A stretch of 64,000 nucleotides of DNA, taken from contig OZ038459.1 in the NCBI GenBank assembly GCA_964036195.1, positions 6,073,206 to 6,137,205 on the forward strand. The letters are read 5' to 3'. The notes under the pieces were generated by a model, which saw only the letters and a program-made list of their open reading frames with translations, was not told the origin of the DNA and searched no databases. Shown here in pieces: positions 43,277 to 55,908 of this stretch (its first letter is position 1; each line of letters starts with the position of its first letter). A program made the position numbers and the translations under genes. This DNA is from Sphaerolaimus hirsutus. Its lineage: Eukaryota > Nematoda > Chromadorea > Monhysterida > Sphaerolaimidae.

Positions 43277-46229
43277 TCACCTCTTCACATCCAAAAGTCT
43301 AAAACTGTCCTTTCTGTTCGTCTCACTTTGTTCCCCTTTACTCATTTTCGTTTTTGTCAGCCAGTAGAACAAAAGCGGGTTCCACAAAACTGTGGACATT
43401 GCCATTGCGTTCGTTGTCAACAGTGTGATGTAGGGGATTTTGTGAATGAAATCTGGCAGGGAATCTGAAATTTGATGTTTTTGTGTTTTTTTGCATGAAT
43501 TTGTCAGTGTATTTTACTGTGTGTATTTTACTTGTGCTAATATTTAGGCACAGCTTGCTTTAATTAGCCTACCTATGTAGAAGGATAAAAATAGACCACT
43601 GGAATAATTCCCCCATTTGAGAATTTGTTAGTGAGATAGATTCTGATCACCAGAGATTCCGGTTATTTACTTTTATTACAATTTCTATTCAGAGTGCAAT
43701 TCACAACGAGTACTCGAATAATCCCCCAGCCAAAGAATCTTACATTTCCAACAAAAATGTTTAGGTAAGCAGAAACAGTTTTTAAGCTGTCTAAACATCA
43801 AATGCAAACAGCTAAAACAGCTGGCAGACTCACTGAAATCCCTCAAAACATTGATCAAAGTAATGGGAAGCCAAGAGAAAATGAATGCAGCCACCATTGA
43901 TACCATAATATAATTAACTTTTCTTTTCATTCTGACTGAAGCCTGCATTTGTATTCTGGACAGCACTTGACTGAACTCTTTGTTGTCACAAATGAGATTT
44001 TGTTTCACTGTGGCAAAGATTTTGTAGTAACAATATGACATAATGGCTGTGGGCACCAGGAACTGTGCTGTTAATATGGCTGCACTGTATACTTTTCTGA
44101 GACCATCACTCTGTAAAAAGATAGGGGGTAGTGAGATCAGTTCAAAGTTCTTAAATCAGTTTGTCTAATCGGATTAGGTATCTATATCTACCTATTTATA
44201 TTTGTTATGACAAATACAGTCTAGTTTACACCTGGTGCCAACCCCAGACCCTGTAAAGTGCAAAGTAAAGTGTCAAATCTCATGACAAATGTAAAGTAAA
44301 GTGTCAATTGTCATACAAATTTCGAAAGTAAAATCTTTTTTTGTTGTTTTATTGACTGCTCCCTGTTTTAATTGTGTAGACACTCTGATTGGAAAAAAAA
44401 GTTATACCACACTTACGGTAAATTGGAATTTCAATGTTATTCTGATCATTTTTAGTCCTAAAAGACGATCAGAAAATCTCCAGATATTGAGCTTCAAATT
44501 CGTGAATGTATTGTAGCCACTCACCACTTACATTAGCCCACAAAAATCGAAAATTCAATCACTTGCCTGCCAGTCTTCCTCACAAAAATAGCCACACAAC
44601 CCTCCATTTATCAGATGCCCATAAAATTCTGGTCCGTGTACCAATTTGGTGTGCTTTACATATGGAATGTTGAGCACCGCACTGGTGATCCACATACCCA
44701 AAGTTGTCAGCGTAGCGCACCTGCACTTTTTGTTGGACAAGATTGATAAGTAAGGGACACACTACGGTTGGGAAACCGACCCAACCCGAACCCGATACCC
44801 GCACATTTTTGGAACCGAAACCCGACACCGGATACATGAACACGAAAATTTTGTGATTCCTATCCTAAGGCTAACCCTAGCGCATACACACCTTTAAAAG
44901 TTGAAAAGTCCAAAATTTCGAATATTGTGCTAAGCACAGAAACAGCATATATTTAGAACTGGTCCCACACATTCAAAATATTCTAGTTTTTATCCAACGT
45001 TAAATTCTTCTTTAAGTGTTTGTCACATTTTTACAATTCTGGGACATTTAGGAACAAAAAATGTACGGCAAGAAGCCGATAACTCCACGCTGTATCTAGC
45101 ACAAGTTTTTGCCACGGACAAGAAGACGGAAGTCGATAAACAAGTGCACATGTTCGCGGAAATTGGCGAATACAAATTTCTCTTCAATTTTTTTCATATT
45201 TATTCGTTTTCCGTTCAGTCAGCTGTTATCACTGTACCATAACACATTCGAATAAAAAACCCTACCTCATGCCAGTTGGCGGCGCGGCCGGCTGTATGAT
45301 ATGCACAAATTTGTCCACTGCAATCACAGTCAAACTCCAGGGGGCAGTCCCAGACCCTGTAAAATTATTTGTAACCTGTCAAATGTCATGTAAAGTGTGA
45401 AAAGTCATGGAAAATGCCCTGGAAAATGGCAAACGTTTTTGTAATTGTTTAGGGCATTTGACATGACTTTTGACAGTTTACATAACATTTTACATTTTAC
45501 AGGACATTTACAGGGTCTGGGATTGGCACCAGCTAGTCACCAAAACGCTAGTGCTTTGCAACAAAGGCACGACACTGCACAAAACTGCGCCAAACACCCA
45601 ATTTTTCAGATACAATGTGATCGGCGTCAAAGTGACATTGATGCAGCACAGCAAAATGTCCGCTGCCATCAGATTTGCCAGAAAAATGTTTCTGGCATAC
45701 GATCTCAGATGTTTATTGGTCATTACTTGTGTCAGGACATAACTGCGGACGTGGAGGGATTTGTGCGGACTCCAAAGTTTGGAGTGGATTATTGCAGTGT
45801 TGAATCAAACAGTAAATAACTGGAATTGTATTTTAAACAGTCATTGTATTGTAAATATTAAATGTTTATTATCTTGGTATTAAAAATATTTAAGTATTAT
45901 GTCTAAAATACCAGCTTTTCAATGTTCTCTTGTACACTTGTAATAAAGCCCTTCAATTCAAGTCAAGTTTACGATATTTAAAACTGTAGTGCACCCAATA
46001 CCCACCCATTAAAAATGACACCAATAGCAAATATGGCACCATATAACAGTCCAAAAAGTAAGCGGACACACAAATATTCCGTGTGATCCGGTTTGATAGC
46101 ACCATTCGGCTGAATGCACTCTGCCGCGATTTCCGTAGTTGTCACAGTTTGCAAAACTCTGTATACGCCGATTGAGTCATAATTGTCAACTGTGACGATT
46201 GACGATAAGTTTGAATAGAAATCTTGCAT
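43277..46229 (-). CDS. Neuropeptide-type (NPY/NPF-like) GPCR, six exons, TM3 interrupted
   Basis: Exons: 46229-45985, 45742-45530, 45337-45266, 44720-44567, 44110-43834, 43464-43277; 382 residues if joined in phase. A class A receptor for a peptide ligand in the plasma membrane. Seen: GVIFNGWVL (TM1), LANLMAAD (TM2), W-x-F-G-x-x-x-C (before TM3), IAVDKF in place of the usual DRY, CEEDW in the second extracellular loop, FIFSWLPITLIN (TM6), and NPLLFYW (TM7). An extracellular N-terminus with an NLS sequon precedes TM1. NPY/NPF, RYamide and tachykinin receptors share these traits; I favour the first but cannot exclude the others. Intron 4 uses GC-AG. Between exons 2 and 3 the only intervening sequence is a family I element without a canonical acceptor at the required position. 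Confidence 0.82.
44225..44330. mobile_element. Family I fragment
   Basis: Left end GGTGCCAACCCCAGACCCTG followed by repeated AAAGTAAAGTGTCAA words. No right end is found. Intronic in the GPCR gene. Confidence 0.55.
45340..45530. mobile_element. Family I element separating GPCR exons 2 and 3
   Basis: Plus-strand ends GGGGCAGTCCCAGACCCTG and CAGGGTCTGGGATTGGCACC, an 18-20 bp imperfect inverted repeat. On the coding strand TGG stands on both sides (45531-45529 and 45339-45337). The element accounts for everything between the two halves of TM3. Confidence 0.75.
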
Positions 46230-46303
46230 TGTAGTGGGGCTGGGATGAGTGAATTAATTTCTGAACGTGTAAAAGTGTGAATTTTTTTAAAAGGTGATGG
46301 AAT

Positions 46304-46401
46304 CTGTGATGGAAAAGCGCCGTGGCGCTTTTGGCGTTTGGCGCCATTGGCGCTTGGCGCGCACAATGGGAAAAGCGCCATTGCACTTTTTTTCACCACT
46401 A
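46304..46401. mobile_element. Family B element with family C inserted at its end
   Basis: Starts CTGTGATGGAAAAGCGCC; its right end TTTCACCACTA coincides with the TA target of the family C element. The flanks GATGGAAT (46296-46303) and GTTGGAAT (46539-46546, beyond the C element) agree at seven of eight positions. Confidence 0.75.
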
Positions 46402-46536
46402 CCGTATTACCTCGAAATACCCCCATGGGGGTTTATTATTTCGCCAGCAAAATTTGAGGGGGGTTATTCGAGGGGGGGGTTATTCAAGGGGAGGGGATTC
46501 ATTCAAGGGGGGGGGGGTTAATTCGAGGTAATACGG
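46402..46536. mobile_element. Family C element, copy in family B
   Basis: Ends CCGTATTACCTCGAA and TTCGAGGTAATACGG, flanked by TA on both sides. Interior G tracts separated by TTATTCGAG words. Confidence 0.85.
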
Positions 46537-47198
46537 TAGTTGGAATGAGGCATTGACATTGGCAGATACACATTGATAAGGCACTTTCTAAGTTTCATGT
46601 CTAGCCACAAACTTTCGCGCAAATTTACGTATAATTGCAGCTTAGAAAAATTCACGCGGTGAAGTAAAAATTTTACCTCGAATTAAAAGGTTTGTCTGTA
46701 TTTTAATCACTTCGCGTGATGGCAAAATTTGCAAATTGGCTTGCGAATTTCTTGCACTGTTCGCGGGAAATACTTTCATATTTTTTAACCTACCTATTTC
46801 ACATTTTCGACATTTCCCCGGGGTCAAAGTTGCATTTTTGTCAGACATTTTTCAGTTGACAACATTGCATGAGAATTTTGTCACTCGACAAGCCATTTTG
46901 CATGTGGAATCTTTATAGTTCCGGGCTCAAGCGAAAACAAAAGCATGTTGACGAAAACAGACGATTCTAATCTCGATCCAAGATTTTTTTGCACCGAAAT
47001 CTGGACGGTTCATTTGAAAACAGAATGAGTTGAATTCCCATGTGAATCGAATGACATGGACACAAATATACCAAATAGAAATGGAGTGAGTACACATTTA
47101 CATACAGTAAAATACCGATGGAAGCCTCCCTTAAGTGAAACAACTCCGGGGGCGGAGACACCATCTACGATGTGGTGCAACATGTAAAGCGCCCGTAG

Positions 47199-47534
47199 TA
47201 GTGATGTAAAAGCGGCATGGCGCTGGCGCCAAAGCAAAAAGTGCCACAGCGCTTTTGGCGCTCGGCGCTATCTTGCTGTGGCGCCATTGGCGCTTGGCGC
47301 TTTACCTATGGAAAGAGCCATGGCGCTTGGCGTTATTTTAACCCGGCGCCAGGAATAAAATGCCTGGCGCTGGCGCATGGCACTAGCGCGAATGCAAAAA
47401 GCGCCATCGCGTTTCTGGCGCCTGGCGCCATTGTGCTTTGGCGCTATTGGCGCTTGGCGCTGGTGGATCGGAAAAGCGCCATGGCGCTTTTAGCACTTGG
47501 TGCCAAAGTTCTGGCGCTTTTTACATCATTATTA
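47199..47534. mobile_element. Non-autonomous hAT-like element, family B, intact
   Basis: Starts TAGTGATGTAAAAGC and ends TTTTTACATCATTATTA; exact 8-bp duplication GCCCGTAG (47191-47198, 47535-47542). GGCGCC/AGCGCCA words fill it. The 110-codon frame across it is a repeat artefact. Confidence 0.88.
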
Positions 47535-47542
47535 GCCCGTAG

Positions 47543-48142
47543 TAAGTAAAACCGGAACCAGACTGGCTGTGTCATATTTACGTTTGAATCGCATGTGGAG
47601 ATACTAATTTCATTTAAATGCTAAAACGCTGGTTCCATTCTAATTCCATGGTTCTAGGTTGACACATTATGGTAGGTACTGTGTTGTGCAGAGAAAACTT
47701 TAACAATTCCCAGTGGAAGTAATTTGAAGTACTGGATACTGCTAATAGAAGTCATTAAAAATAGCGTAGCATAAAAAATCTATAAGATGATACATTCGCT
47801 CTTGTTTTGCAGTTTTTGATTAGAAAAAAATGTTTAAAAATATTAGGGACAAATCACGTCACAACAGAAGGTCTTCGACCAAATTCATTTAACTGCTGGA
47901 AAAATTGAAGGGCAGTTTTCTATTAGAAGGAATACGGTAGCACGCTGTTTTCCCATGCAACAAGACATTCCTTCGCATGGCGATTTAATTACCTCACACA
48001 ACTTTGGATTGGAACATGCTTACCTATGTAGATTGACACTGCTTGATCTGTCAACAGATTTAAGTATACACGGCGACCGCGAAGAATGCGTCCAAAATTA
48101 TTTATGTCTAAGTCGACAACGCGCGAGCAGAATACTTAGGTA
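47543..48142. other. Intergenic sequence
   Basis: No gene or complete element recognised. Confidence 0.5.
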
Positions 48143-48572
48143 TAAAGCCGGAATTACAGCTCAGCGGCGTTTGACGTGAAATGATGACGTCGTAAAATTG
48201 ATTACATCAAAATAGACAAAAGTACAGCATTGAAATTGCAGAATAAGATAGTTCTAGTAATTGTGTGTAATGTCCCAAAAAATTTTATCAAATAATCATT
48301 ATTTGAGTAGTTATTAATTTAACGTCAAAATTTTTGATAAGATGTTAAAATGTTTGACGTGAAATCTTGATGTAGAATGTGTAAATTGTGACGTAAAATT
48401 AATAACTTATTAAATAATAATTATTTTCTTAATTTTTTAGGACATTACACACAATTACTAGAACTATCAAATTCTGAAATTTCAACACTGTACCTATGTC
48501 TTTTTTGATGTAATCAATTTTACGACGTGTTCATTTCACGTAAAATGCTGCTGAGCTGTAATTCCGGCTTTA
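48143..48572. mobile_element. Family K long-hairpin element, copy 1
   Basis: Ends TAAAGCCGGAATTACAGCTC and GAGCTGTAATTCCGGCTTTA with TA on both sides. The inverted arms continue for most of each half (ATTGATTACATCAAAA pairs with TTTTGATGTAATCAAT, and TAGTTCTAGTAATTGTGTG with its complement). Confidence 0.85.
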
Positions 48573-49395
48573 TATGTAGGTATGCACTCCAACAAAAAAA
48601 TTATCTTTTAAAATAAAAAGGTGTAGTCACATGGGGAGTTCCATTGCAAAAGTTCACAAACGTCAAATCCAGAAAAATCAAGTTAAGCGTGGATTTGACC
48701 GCCACATATAGTTTTTCACATTTTATAAACAAATCAGCATTATAGTCCATTTTGTTCCCGAGATACAGTGGTACCGATTTTCAAAAAGATCGCAATTTTC
48801 ACATCGAAAGTTCACATCCATGACCAGTCCCCTATGAAAAACAGGACTTTCACATCGAAAATAAATAAATCCATCTCAGACGGCCGGAGTTTCATATCGA
48901 AAATGCACATATCCAAAAAATAGTTTCATTTCCAAAAATGCACGCGTGCTTCGGAGCGGTCGCGAAGAGCTGGCCGGAATTCCCATACAAAATAAAGTTT
49001 CATTTCTAAAAATGTAAATATATGTGAATTTCCAAATCTATTTTGCACTAAAAATCAAATATGCGTGCATATATTGATCTGAAAATTTAGGTAGAGGTAC
49101 TTTTAGACACGGGCTTTGCAGTGATGTGATTCGTTTTTGCCTACAATGCACCGTTAAGAAGTTATTTAACATTTAATTTCAAATGTTCAGATTTGTTCCC
49201 AATTTTGGGTGATTTACAAAATCTCACATAACTCCCTAAATATTTACCGGCCAACAAAATTTGCAGTTACAAAGTTGTAGAGAAATGTCGGATCTATTTG
49301 AAAAGTGCGAGGCAAGCTTTATCGCCCAAAAATTGCGCCGTTGGGCCATTGCCAAACTTTAAAATGCGATTTTGAAAAATTGAAAATTGTGGATA
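48573..49395. other. Intergenic sequence
   Basis: Contains repeated TTTCACATCGAAA-like phrases between 48780 and 48910 that suggest a decayed repeat. No gene seen. Confidence 0.45.
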
Positions 49396-49792
49396 CCGTA
49401 TTTCCTCGAAATACCCCCCCTCGTTTGACCCCCCCCTCTCGAGACCACTATGAAACAATCACCCCCCCCCCCTCGAAATACCCCCCCCCCAGATTGAGTG
49501 TAAAGAGAACGTACATGCCAAATACTGCAGTTTGTGTTCTGCGTAGTGCAGAACACACGTTGAAACAATGTCGGAATCACGTTAGAACAGTGTTTATACC
49601 ATCTGCGTACTAATATTAGTCTACATAACCTTATAAATGGCGGTTTTTGTTGTATTTTTCGACGTCTGCGTACGTTTCAGACGACAATTTCGTACTGGGA
49701 TTTGAAAAATTTTCTTGTGAAATAATAACCCCCCCCCTCTCGGGACCACTATGAAACAATCACCCCCCGGGGGGTATTTCGAGGAAATACGG
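49396..49792. mobile_element. Family C element
   Basis: Ends CCGTATTTCCTCGAAATAC and GTATTTCGAGGAAATACGG, perfect inverted repeats flanked by TA. C and G tracts lie inside each end. The repeated ACCACTATGAAACAATCACC phrase occurs near both ends. Confidence 0.9.
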
Positions 49793-52619
49793 TATATGCA
49801 TTTGTGGAATGAAACTCCCCACATACAAACAATGAATTCCTGAAACGTTTTTTTTGCTGGAATTTTTTATTATAATTGGCGGACAGCACACCTAGCATGA
49901 AAACCTAAATTACCATCATGATGGAGTGTTTCCTGCAGGAATAAGCATAGCATGCGGTCGAGGAGTATGTAAGAAAAAAGTGAAAACCCTACTGATTCGC
50001 ACCAATTCTAACTAGTATGAAAAAACAGATAAATATTTAAATATGTTAACGGTCATCACGGCCAAGATTGTAAATGTTAGATATCATTGCAAAGTGTTTT
50101 AGTCATGTTTTTTTTTGTTTAAGCGCAGAAACATGGAAAGTCGCTAATTGTAAAAATATTCTGTGATTTGATACTAATGAACGGCGCTCTGTAGATCGAA
50201 TGGCTGTTTTGATGATGCTAAAAATATAAAAATGCTCCAGAGAGCGCCGGGATGAATGTGATGTTTACTTTGAGATTTTTAAAAACTTTTTAAATTAGAA
50301 AGGAATTACCTATTCAGGCAAATACGGTACAGTAGTTTATCTAGTTGCCACCTTTATCAACAAATTCTTCCGTGGAAATAAATGTAACAAAAAAGCTTCA
50401 AGAGAACTTGTCCACCCGTTCATAAAAGTAATTATTCCAGTTTACCTAAACCCTATTTTCAAAATCGACTGAGTTAAAATATTAATAAACCCAAATGGTT
50501 CTATCGCAAAACACCTTCATTCCACAGGTCGCAGTTATAAAGCACCTTAGGAATTTTATCGCCGTAAACACTAGATGAGCGAATGACGCGCCCTGGCGCC
50601 ATTTAATAATTTGGCGTTGGAATAATTTCCCAGTAATCTACCTAGTTGACTGAACTTTTGAGTAGTGTTTTTGTCAACTCGAGTGAACACACATAACAAT
50701 GAGACTTACCATATTTCACGTGAACAAGAAAAATAACGAAAAATGATGTTATTTTTCTGATCACATTTGTTCGCACTGAATGAATTTGGTGCATATTTTT
50801 TCAGGTGACTTTATTCATCACATTACGACGACGTTTTTTTGTAAGACGTTCAGTCTGATCAGTGTCAGATCGATTCACATTGGTGCCAATGTCAATGCCC
50901 ATCGACCGTATGGTGTCTTAATCAGAAAAGAATGGCGCCACTTAAAACATTTTGGCGCCTTCGCGTGGCGCCACCGACTTATAGCGAACAATTACCTTGC
51001 AGCGCCTAGAATATTTACGCGACAACTTAGTGACTTGAACTATTAGTATTTTACATAGTTTCAAAAATGGAAACAACTACATAGTTGCAGGGCGCTTTCG
51101 AGAGCCCTAGCGCCATTTAGCAATGGCGCCACGAAGCTTTTACGCCATAAATATAACCTGTAAGATTTCATCGAACTTTGAAATATACCATGTAGTTATT
51201 CATGTGAGACTTAGTGGGATAAATGTGGATCTTGTGGCTTTGACAGATCTGCAACGAGCATGCAAATGCGCATGACTGCCGGTCATGCTTCAATTTTATT
51301 TCGAAGCGGTCAACAAAAATCCGTCGGGAACGCACAGTGAGTTGTTAAGAAATTTTGATTTTAGTTTTACTGTGTAAGAAAGTGCATACCTACTAGGAAG
51401 TTTCATGTTTTTTTTCTTTTTCTTCTTAATAAAACGCTTTTACGCTTTTACGCTTTCCGGAGTAAAAATTCAAACAACACATTTATTTTTACGTTTTTTT
51501 CCGATAAAAACTAGTTACTTTCCTCAATATAGGTAGGTAACATTGCTCTGAACACTTATATTTATTACCTAAAGCGGGTTTTGCAAAGCCGGGTGTTGTG
51601 AGCCCGCGCAGGTAGGTATAAAAAAAATTATATTTACATTGAAGTGAAATGTGTTTGCCCATTGAAATGGGTTTCCCTGAATCCAAGGGGTAGTTTGGGG
51701 CGTAGAATAATTGAAGACGAAAATATCAAGTACAATTTTGTGGCTGTGTATTTCCGGATTATGGTGTATAAAATAGTTTCCGGAAAATGGAAACAGAAAT
51801 TTTTATCCACTTGCCAGAAAACGAGAAGGTTATTTCGAGGAAATATGGTAGTCTTTTTCATGGCATAGAATGGGAAAAGGGATAAAAAGCTAAAATGTCA
51901 AAAGTTTGTTTCAAATAGGATAAAATAGTAGCCAAAATGTTGTAGATAGGCACACATATACAAGAATAGCTGAAAATTGGCATGAAAGCAGATGAACTAC
52001 CTAGTGAATTTGAAAATGCACATGGGCAAAAGGGTATGAAAACTACTGATTTTGAAGGAACATTGGAGCAAAATTTCTCAAAAAAATACTCAGTTTTACG
52101 TTTTAGAGGGAAAAAGTATTTTACTCACATTTACTCATGGGTAAGTGTAAAAAATTACTTCCGTACTTTTAACAACTCTGCACTGTGGAAGTTAATTTGT
52201 ATTCAATTTGAGAGTTTGTGTTTGCTGCTGGCAAATTCTTCAAACTGAATGAAATGTATCTGTGTACATCTACAATGGATATCAAAGATGTATTTACCAT
52301 AGTTTTTCAAATGATGCGCTCTGCGCAGGAATCGAAATCTGATCGGAATGTTAGGTAGTCATATTTATTACATTCAAAAACACATGAGCATTTGCAAATA
52401 CATGTCTCTTATTGTCGGAATTCAGGCTTAATGAATATTTTTATCATGGATTTTCATGCAAATCTCGACGAAAACACAATCCCTTATTTGATTTCCACCC
52501 GTCAAATTTTGTTAATGAAATAAAACAACCCGGAAATTCGAGGAATGCTATATTTGTAACTAATGGGAATTCTATGAATTGTGCTGAAAATACCCTTCGA
52601 AAACATTGCACGACGCATA
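49793..52619. other. Intergenic sequence, repeats only
   Basis: Scattered family B-like GGCGCC words near 50590 and 50935-51140, and a lone family C-like end TTTCGAGGAAATATGG near 51831. No convincing exon. Confidence 0.45.
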
Positions 52620-53036
52620 CCGTATTTCCTCGAGATACCGCCAGGGGGTGTATTTTTCAGAGTAAGAATTTTGAGGGGGGTATTTTGAGGGGGGGGGGGT
52701 ATTCGAGGGGGTGGGGGGGTTATTATTCCGCCAGAAATTTTCGTGACGGATGGTAGTAAAGAATAGGCTATAATGTACCGTAAACTGGTAATAAGTAAGT
52801 ACATCCAAAGAGGTTAAAAAACGGACGTATCAACGTGTATCGCTACACAAACTGGTCTATGTGTAGCAGCGATCTATTAATAATACATCATGTGTACTGC
52901 ATACATGATGTACTTCGTCCCAGACGGGGGGTCATTCGAGGGGGGGGGGGTTATTTTTTCCTCAGCTCGAAAACACCTGGGGGTATTTCGAGGGGGGGGG
53001 GGGTTAATTCAAGAGGGGTATTTCGAGGAAATACGG
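52620..53036. mobile_element. Family C element
   Basis: Ends CCGTATTTCCTCGAGATAC and GTATTTCGAGGAAATACGG, flanked by TA. Contains a unique centre with TGTGTATCGCTACACA-like palindromic sequence between G-tract arms. Confidence 0.88.
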
Positions 53037-53414
53037 TAAAAAATTGGTTCTAAAGTAGTCTGTTTCTGAACGTTTTCTGCGCGTATACTGACCGGCCCAA
53101 TTCTGGAATTGGCACCAGATCAGTATACATTTAGTAAATACGAGATGATTGGAAAAGACAGAAAACTACTTCAATTCAACTGTTGTTGTGGTAGTCACAG
53201 CGCGACCTAAAAAAGAAAAGCAATAAAAATATATCAAACAAAGTGGTGTGCCCGCGCAGACGATTTAAAGTTTTGAGACTTGAAAACAGAGCATTTGAAC
53301 TGTCGTTACAAAAAAGCTACAGTACCGTTTTTCCATTTTTTGTCTACGGCAACTCAATTTATTTTTTTGAAATTGTTACACATTCTCAGATTGTTGGTAG
53401 AAAATGAGTATGTA

Positions 53415-54673
53415 CAGCAGCGTGCAGAATAGTTGGGACTGTGCGTGCTGCAGGATAAACATTGCCAAAATTTCAAAATGTGGAATGTTCACAATGTTTG
53501 AATACCATTTGTGGGTACTGTCGGCTGTTGTCTACATGTGCCCAGGATGACCAGCCCTCAATTTTGAATGTGCATATATTCTTAGTGCAGTAACTAAATT
53601 CACTTAGTTTCTTTGTGTTTCAGAATAGTTGGGACTTTTCTTGTGTTGGCCAGTACCTGCCTAGTATCATATTTTTAGACTGTATCCAATACCTACATTC
53701 ATTTTTAAACAAAAATTTCAATCTGGCAACTGCCTGCCTGTGTTGCTGAGCTCTGTGAGCAGCAAGGAACATTCTAAGCATGAACAGCAAATGGTTATGC
53801 ATGTGGCAATGTGGCATGTATTTATTTCAGCCACAATTTTGCATCCATTGCCACCCACTCAAAAATGGGGGTAATTGGGTATACTAGTCTGTGTGGCTAT
53901 TTGGTGTGTAAATTTGAGATTTTGTCTTTGCTCTATTGATGAGAAAACTTGGCTCAAATCTCACAATGTAATGTGCAAGTATTTTGTAAGGGAAAGAAGA
54001 TGGAAGTTTGAAGTGCTATAACTTTTGATTGGAAAAAGATATTGAAATAATTTTTGTTGCATATGAATTCTGGCTGTCTAAAATATATGATAGCATGCTC
54101 AAACATTCTTTATGTTGGAAACCATATCAGTTATCTCAACACAAGGAATTTAGACACCACTGATAAGTTTGAAATGCTATAACTTTTGATCGGAAAGAGA
54201 TATTTAACTCATTTTTGTTTTATGTTAATTCTTGATGTCCAAAGTATATGATATCATGTTCAAAAAATTATTTTTTGTGTTTATAAATTGGGTCAAATCG
54301 GCATACAGAATTTAGACATCGCCAATCTGACAACAAAAATAGCATCTTCGGGTTTTGCCGATCATTTTAGTGTTGAATGAGCCAAATCGGCCCAGAAATG
54401 GTCGAGTTATCAAGCATCAAATTCAATCATGCAGATTGGCCATTTTTGTATTTTTATTGAATACCTTTTCATAGACCCCCCTTATGTTGGGCATGGGGGA
54501 TTATTTGAGCAAACAAAAATTTTCAGTCATAGCTCCGACCTCAAACCCCAACATACTCGAAGAGCATCAAAATTTGGCAAGGTTCAATGGAGAGGGAAGC
54601 AACAAAAGTTTGATGGATCCACAACCCCCCATTTCTCTATGGTGAAAAGTCCCAACTTTTCTGCACGGTAGTG
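53415..54673. mobile_element. Tc1/mariner-like element remnant
   Basis: Ends CAGCAGCGTGCAGAATAGTT and AACTTTTCTGCACGGTAGTG, followed inward by GGGAC/GTCCC and flanked by TA. The 1259-bp length fits a Tc1-like element, but no transposase frame survives. A second copy of the terminal word (CAGAATAGTTGGGACTTTT) lies at about 53622. Confidence 0.7.
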
Positions 54674-54694
54674 TATATCGCTTTTTTACACAAA

Positions 54695-54802
54695 CCGTAT
54701 TTCCTCGAAATACCGCCTCGAAATAGCCCCCTCGTTTAACCCCCCCTTGAAAATTCTCACTCTGAAAACATAAACCCCCGGGGGTATTTTTAAGAAATAC
54801 GG
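54695..54802. mobile_element. Family C element, short
   Basis: Ends CCGTATTTCCTCGAAATAC and GTATTTTTAAGAAATACGG. Only the right flank is TA. Confidence 0.75.
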
Positions 54803-54937
54803 TAGGTAAAAAATTGTCGAAAAAATGAATTTGGCCGTCCCAATAATGGCAATCAAATTTCATGGCAGCGGAATTATTCTTCTATTTACAAATTTCACAT
54901 GGAAAGTTTCTGCGCATAGGTAATCAGTATAACCTAA

Positions 54938-55544
54938 TGTAGCCACACACCAGTTTACAGCCAAAATGGTCGACATATTGGCGCTGCACGCACTAGTTTA
55001 CTAACAGAAGTAAACTCATTTTGTGTGCTCATAAATCAGCTTTGAACGCATTTGAGTTTACCAAAATGAGGTATCTATAAACTACAGTGGACGAGGATCT
55101 AAAAAACGTATTCTGGTAAACTCAAATACCGTATTTGCTTGAATAATCCCCCTGGGGGATTATTATTTCGTCAGACTTTTTTGAGGGGGGAACTATTCGA
55201 GGTGGGGAATTATTCGAGGGGGGGAATTATTATTTCGTCAAAACTTTCAAGCATGTTTCTATCAACACATTTAATGAAATATGCTTTATTAACACAGGAA
55301 CGTGCCTTTTTAGTTAATATTGGGCAAAGAAATTGATAAAATCTTTTGAGGGGGGAATTATTCGAGGGGGGAATTATTATTTCCTCAGTCATCTTACTGG
55401 GGGGATTATTCGAGGGGGAATTATTCAAGGGGGGGAATTATTCAAGGTGGGGAACTATTCAAGCAAATACGGTACTTTCAAAGCTGATTTATGGGCACCC
55501 AAAATGAGTTTACTTGTGTTAGTAAACTAGTGTGTGCAGCCACA
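54938..55544. mobile_element. Family L element with family C nested inside
   Basis: Arms TGTAGCCACACACCAGTTTAC and GTAAACTAGTGTGTGCAGCCACA are inverted; inner blocks such as ATAAATCAGCTTTGAA pair with TTCAAAGCTGATTTAT. The family C element at 55129-55472 lies in the centre. Confidence 0.75.
55129..55472. mobile_element. Family C element, GCTTG subtype
   Basis: Ends CCGTATTTGCTTGAATAAT and ATTCAAGCAAATACGG, flanked by TA. The end word differs from other copies at complementary positions in both ends, so this is a distinct subfamily. Confidence 0.88.
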
Positions 55545-55702
55545 AATATCTCTCGGTTCTGTGGGATTCAACTCTGTCGCAATTTTGCAAAAAAAATGTT
55601 CAGCTCCGATAATGTGCTACGCCCACATCATTCTTTCTAGTTACTTTAATGACGGAATAAAACTAAAGGAATATAATGGTGGATCGGGACGGATGAGACT
55701 AC

Positions 55703-55908
55703 TAGTGATGGTAAGCGCCTGGCGCTAGCTCAAAAGAAAAAAACGCTATATGGCGCTTTGCGCAATTTTTGCGTGGCGCCAGGAACAAAAGCCAAAGCGA
55801 AATGCGCCATGGCGCTTTTGGCTCTTGGCGCCATTTTGCTCTGGCGCCATTGGCGCTTGGCGCTGGGGTTCGGAAAAGCGCCAAATCTTGCTGCTTTTAC
55901 CATCACTA
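55703..55908. mobile_element. Family B hAT-like element
   Basis: Ends TAGTGATGGTAAGCGCC and GCTTTTACCATCACTA. Flanks GAGACTAC and GGGACTAA match at six of eight positions. Confidence 0.75.

Noticed and set aside
47217..47549. 110-codon frame on the plus strand
   Set aside because: It lies almost wholly within a family B element; GGCGCC words have no stops in several frames.
53415..54673. Active Tc1/mariner transposase
   Set aside because: Ends are present but no transposase frame or catalytic motif is visible.
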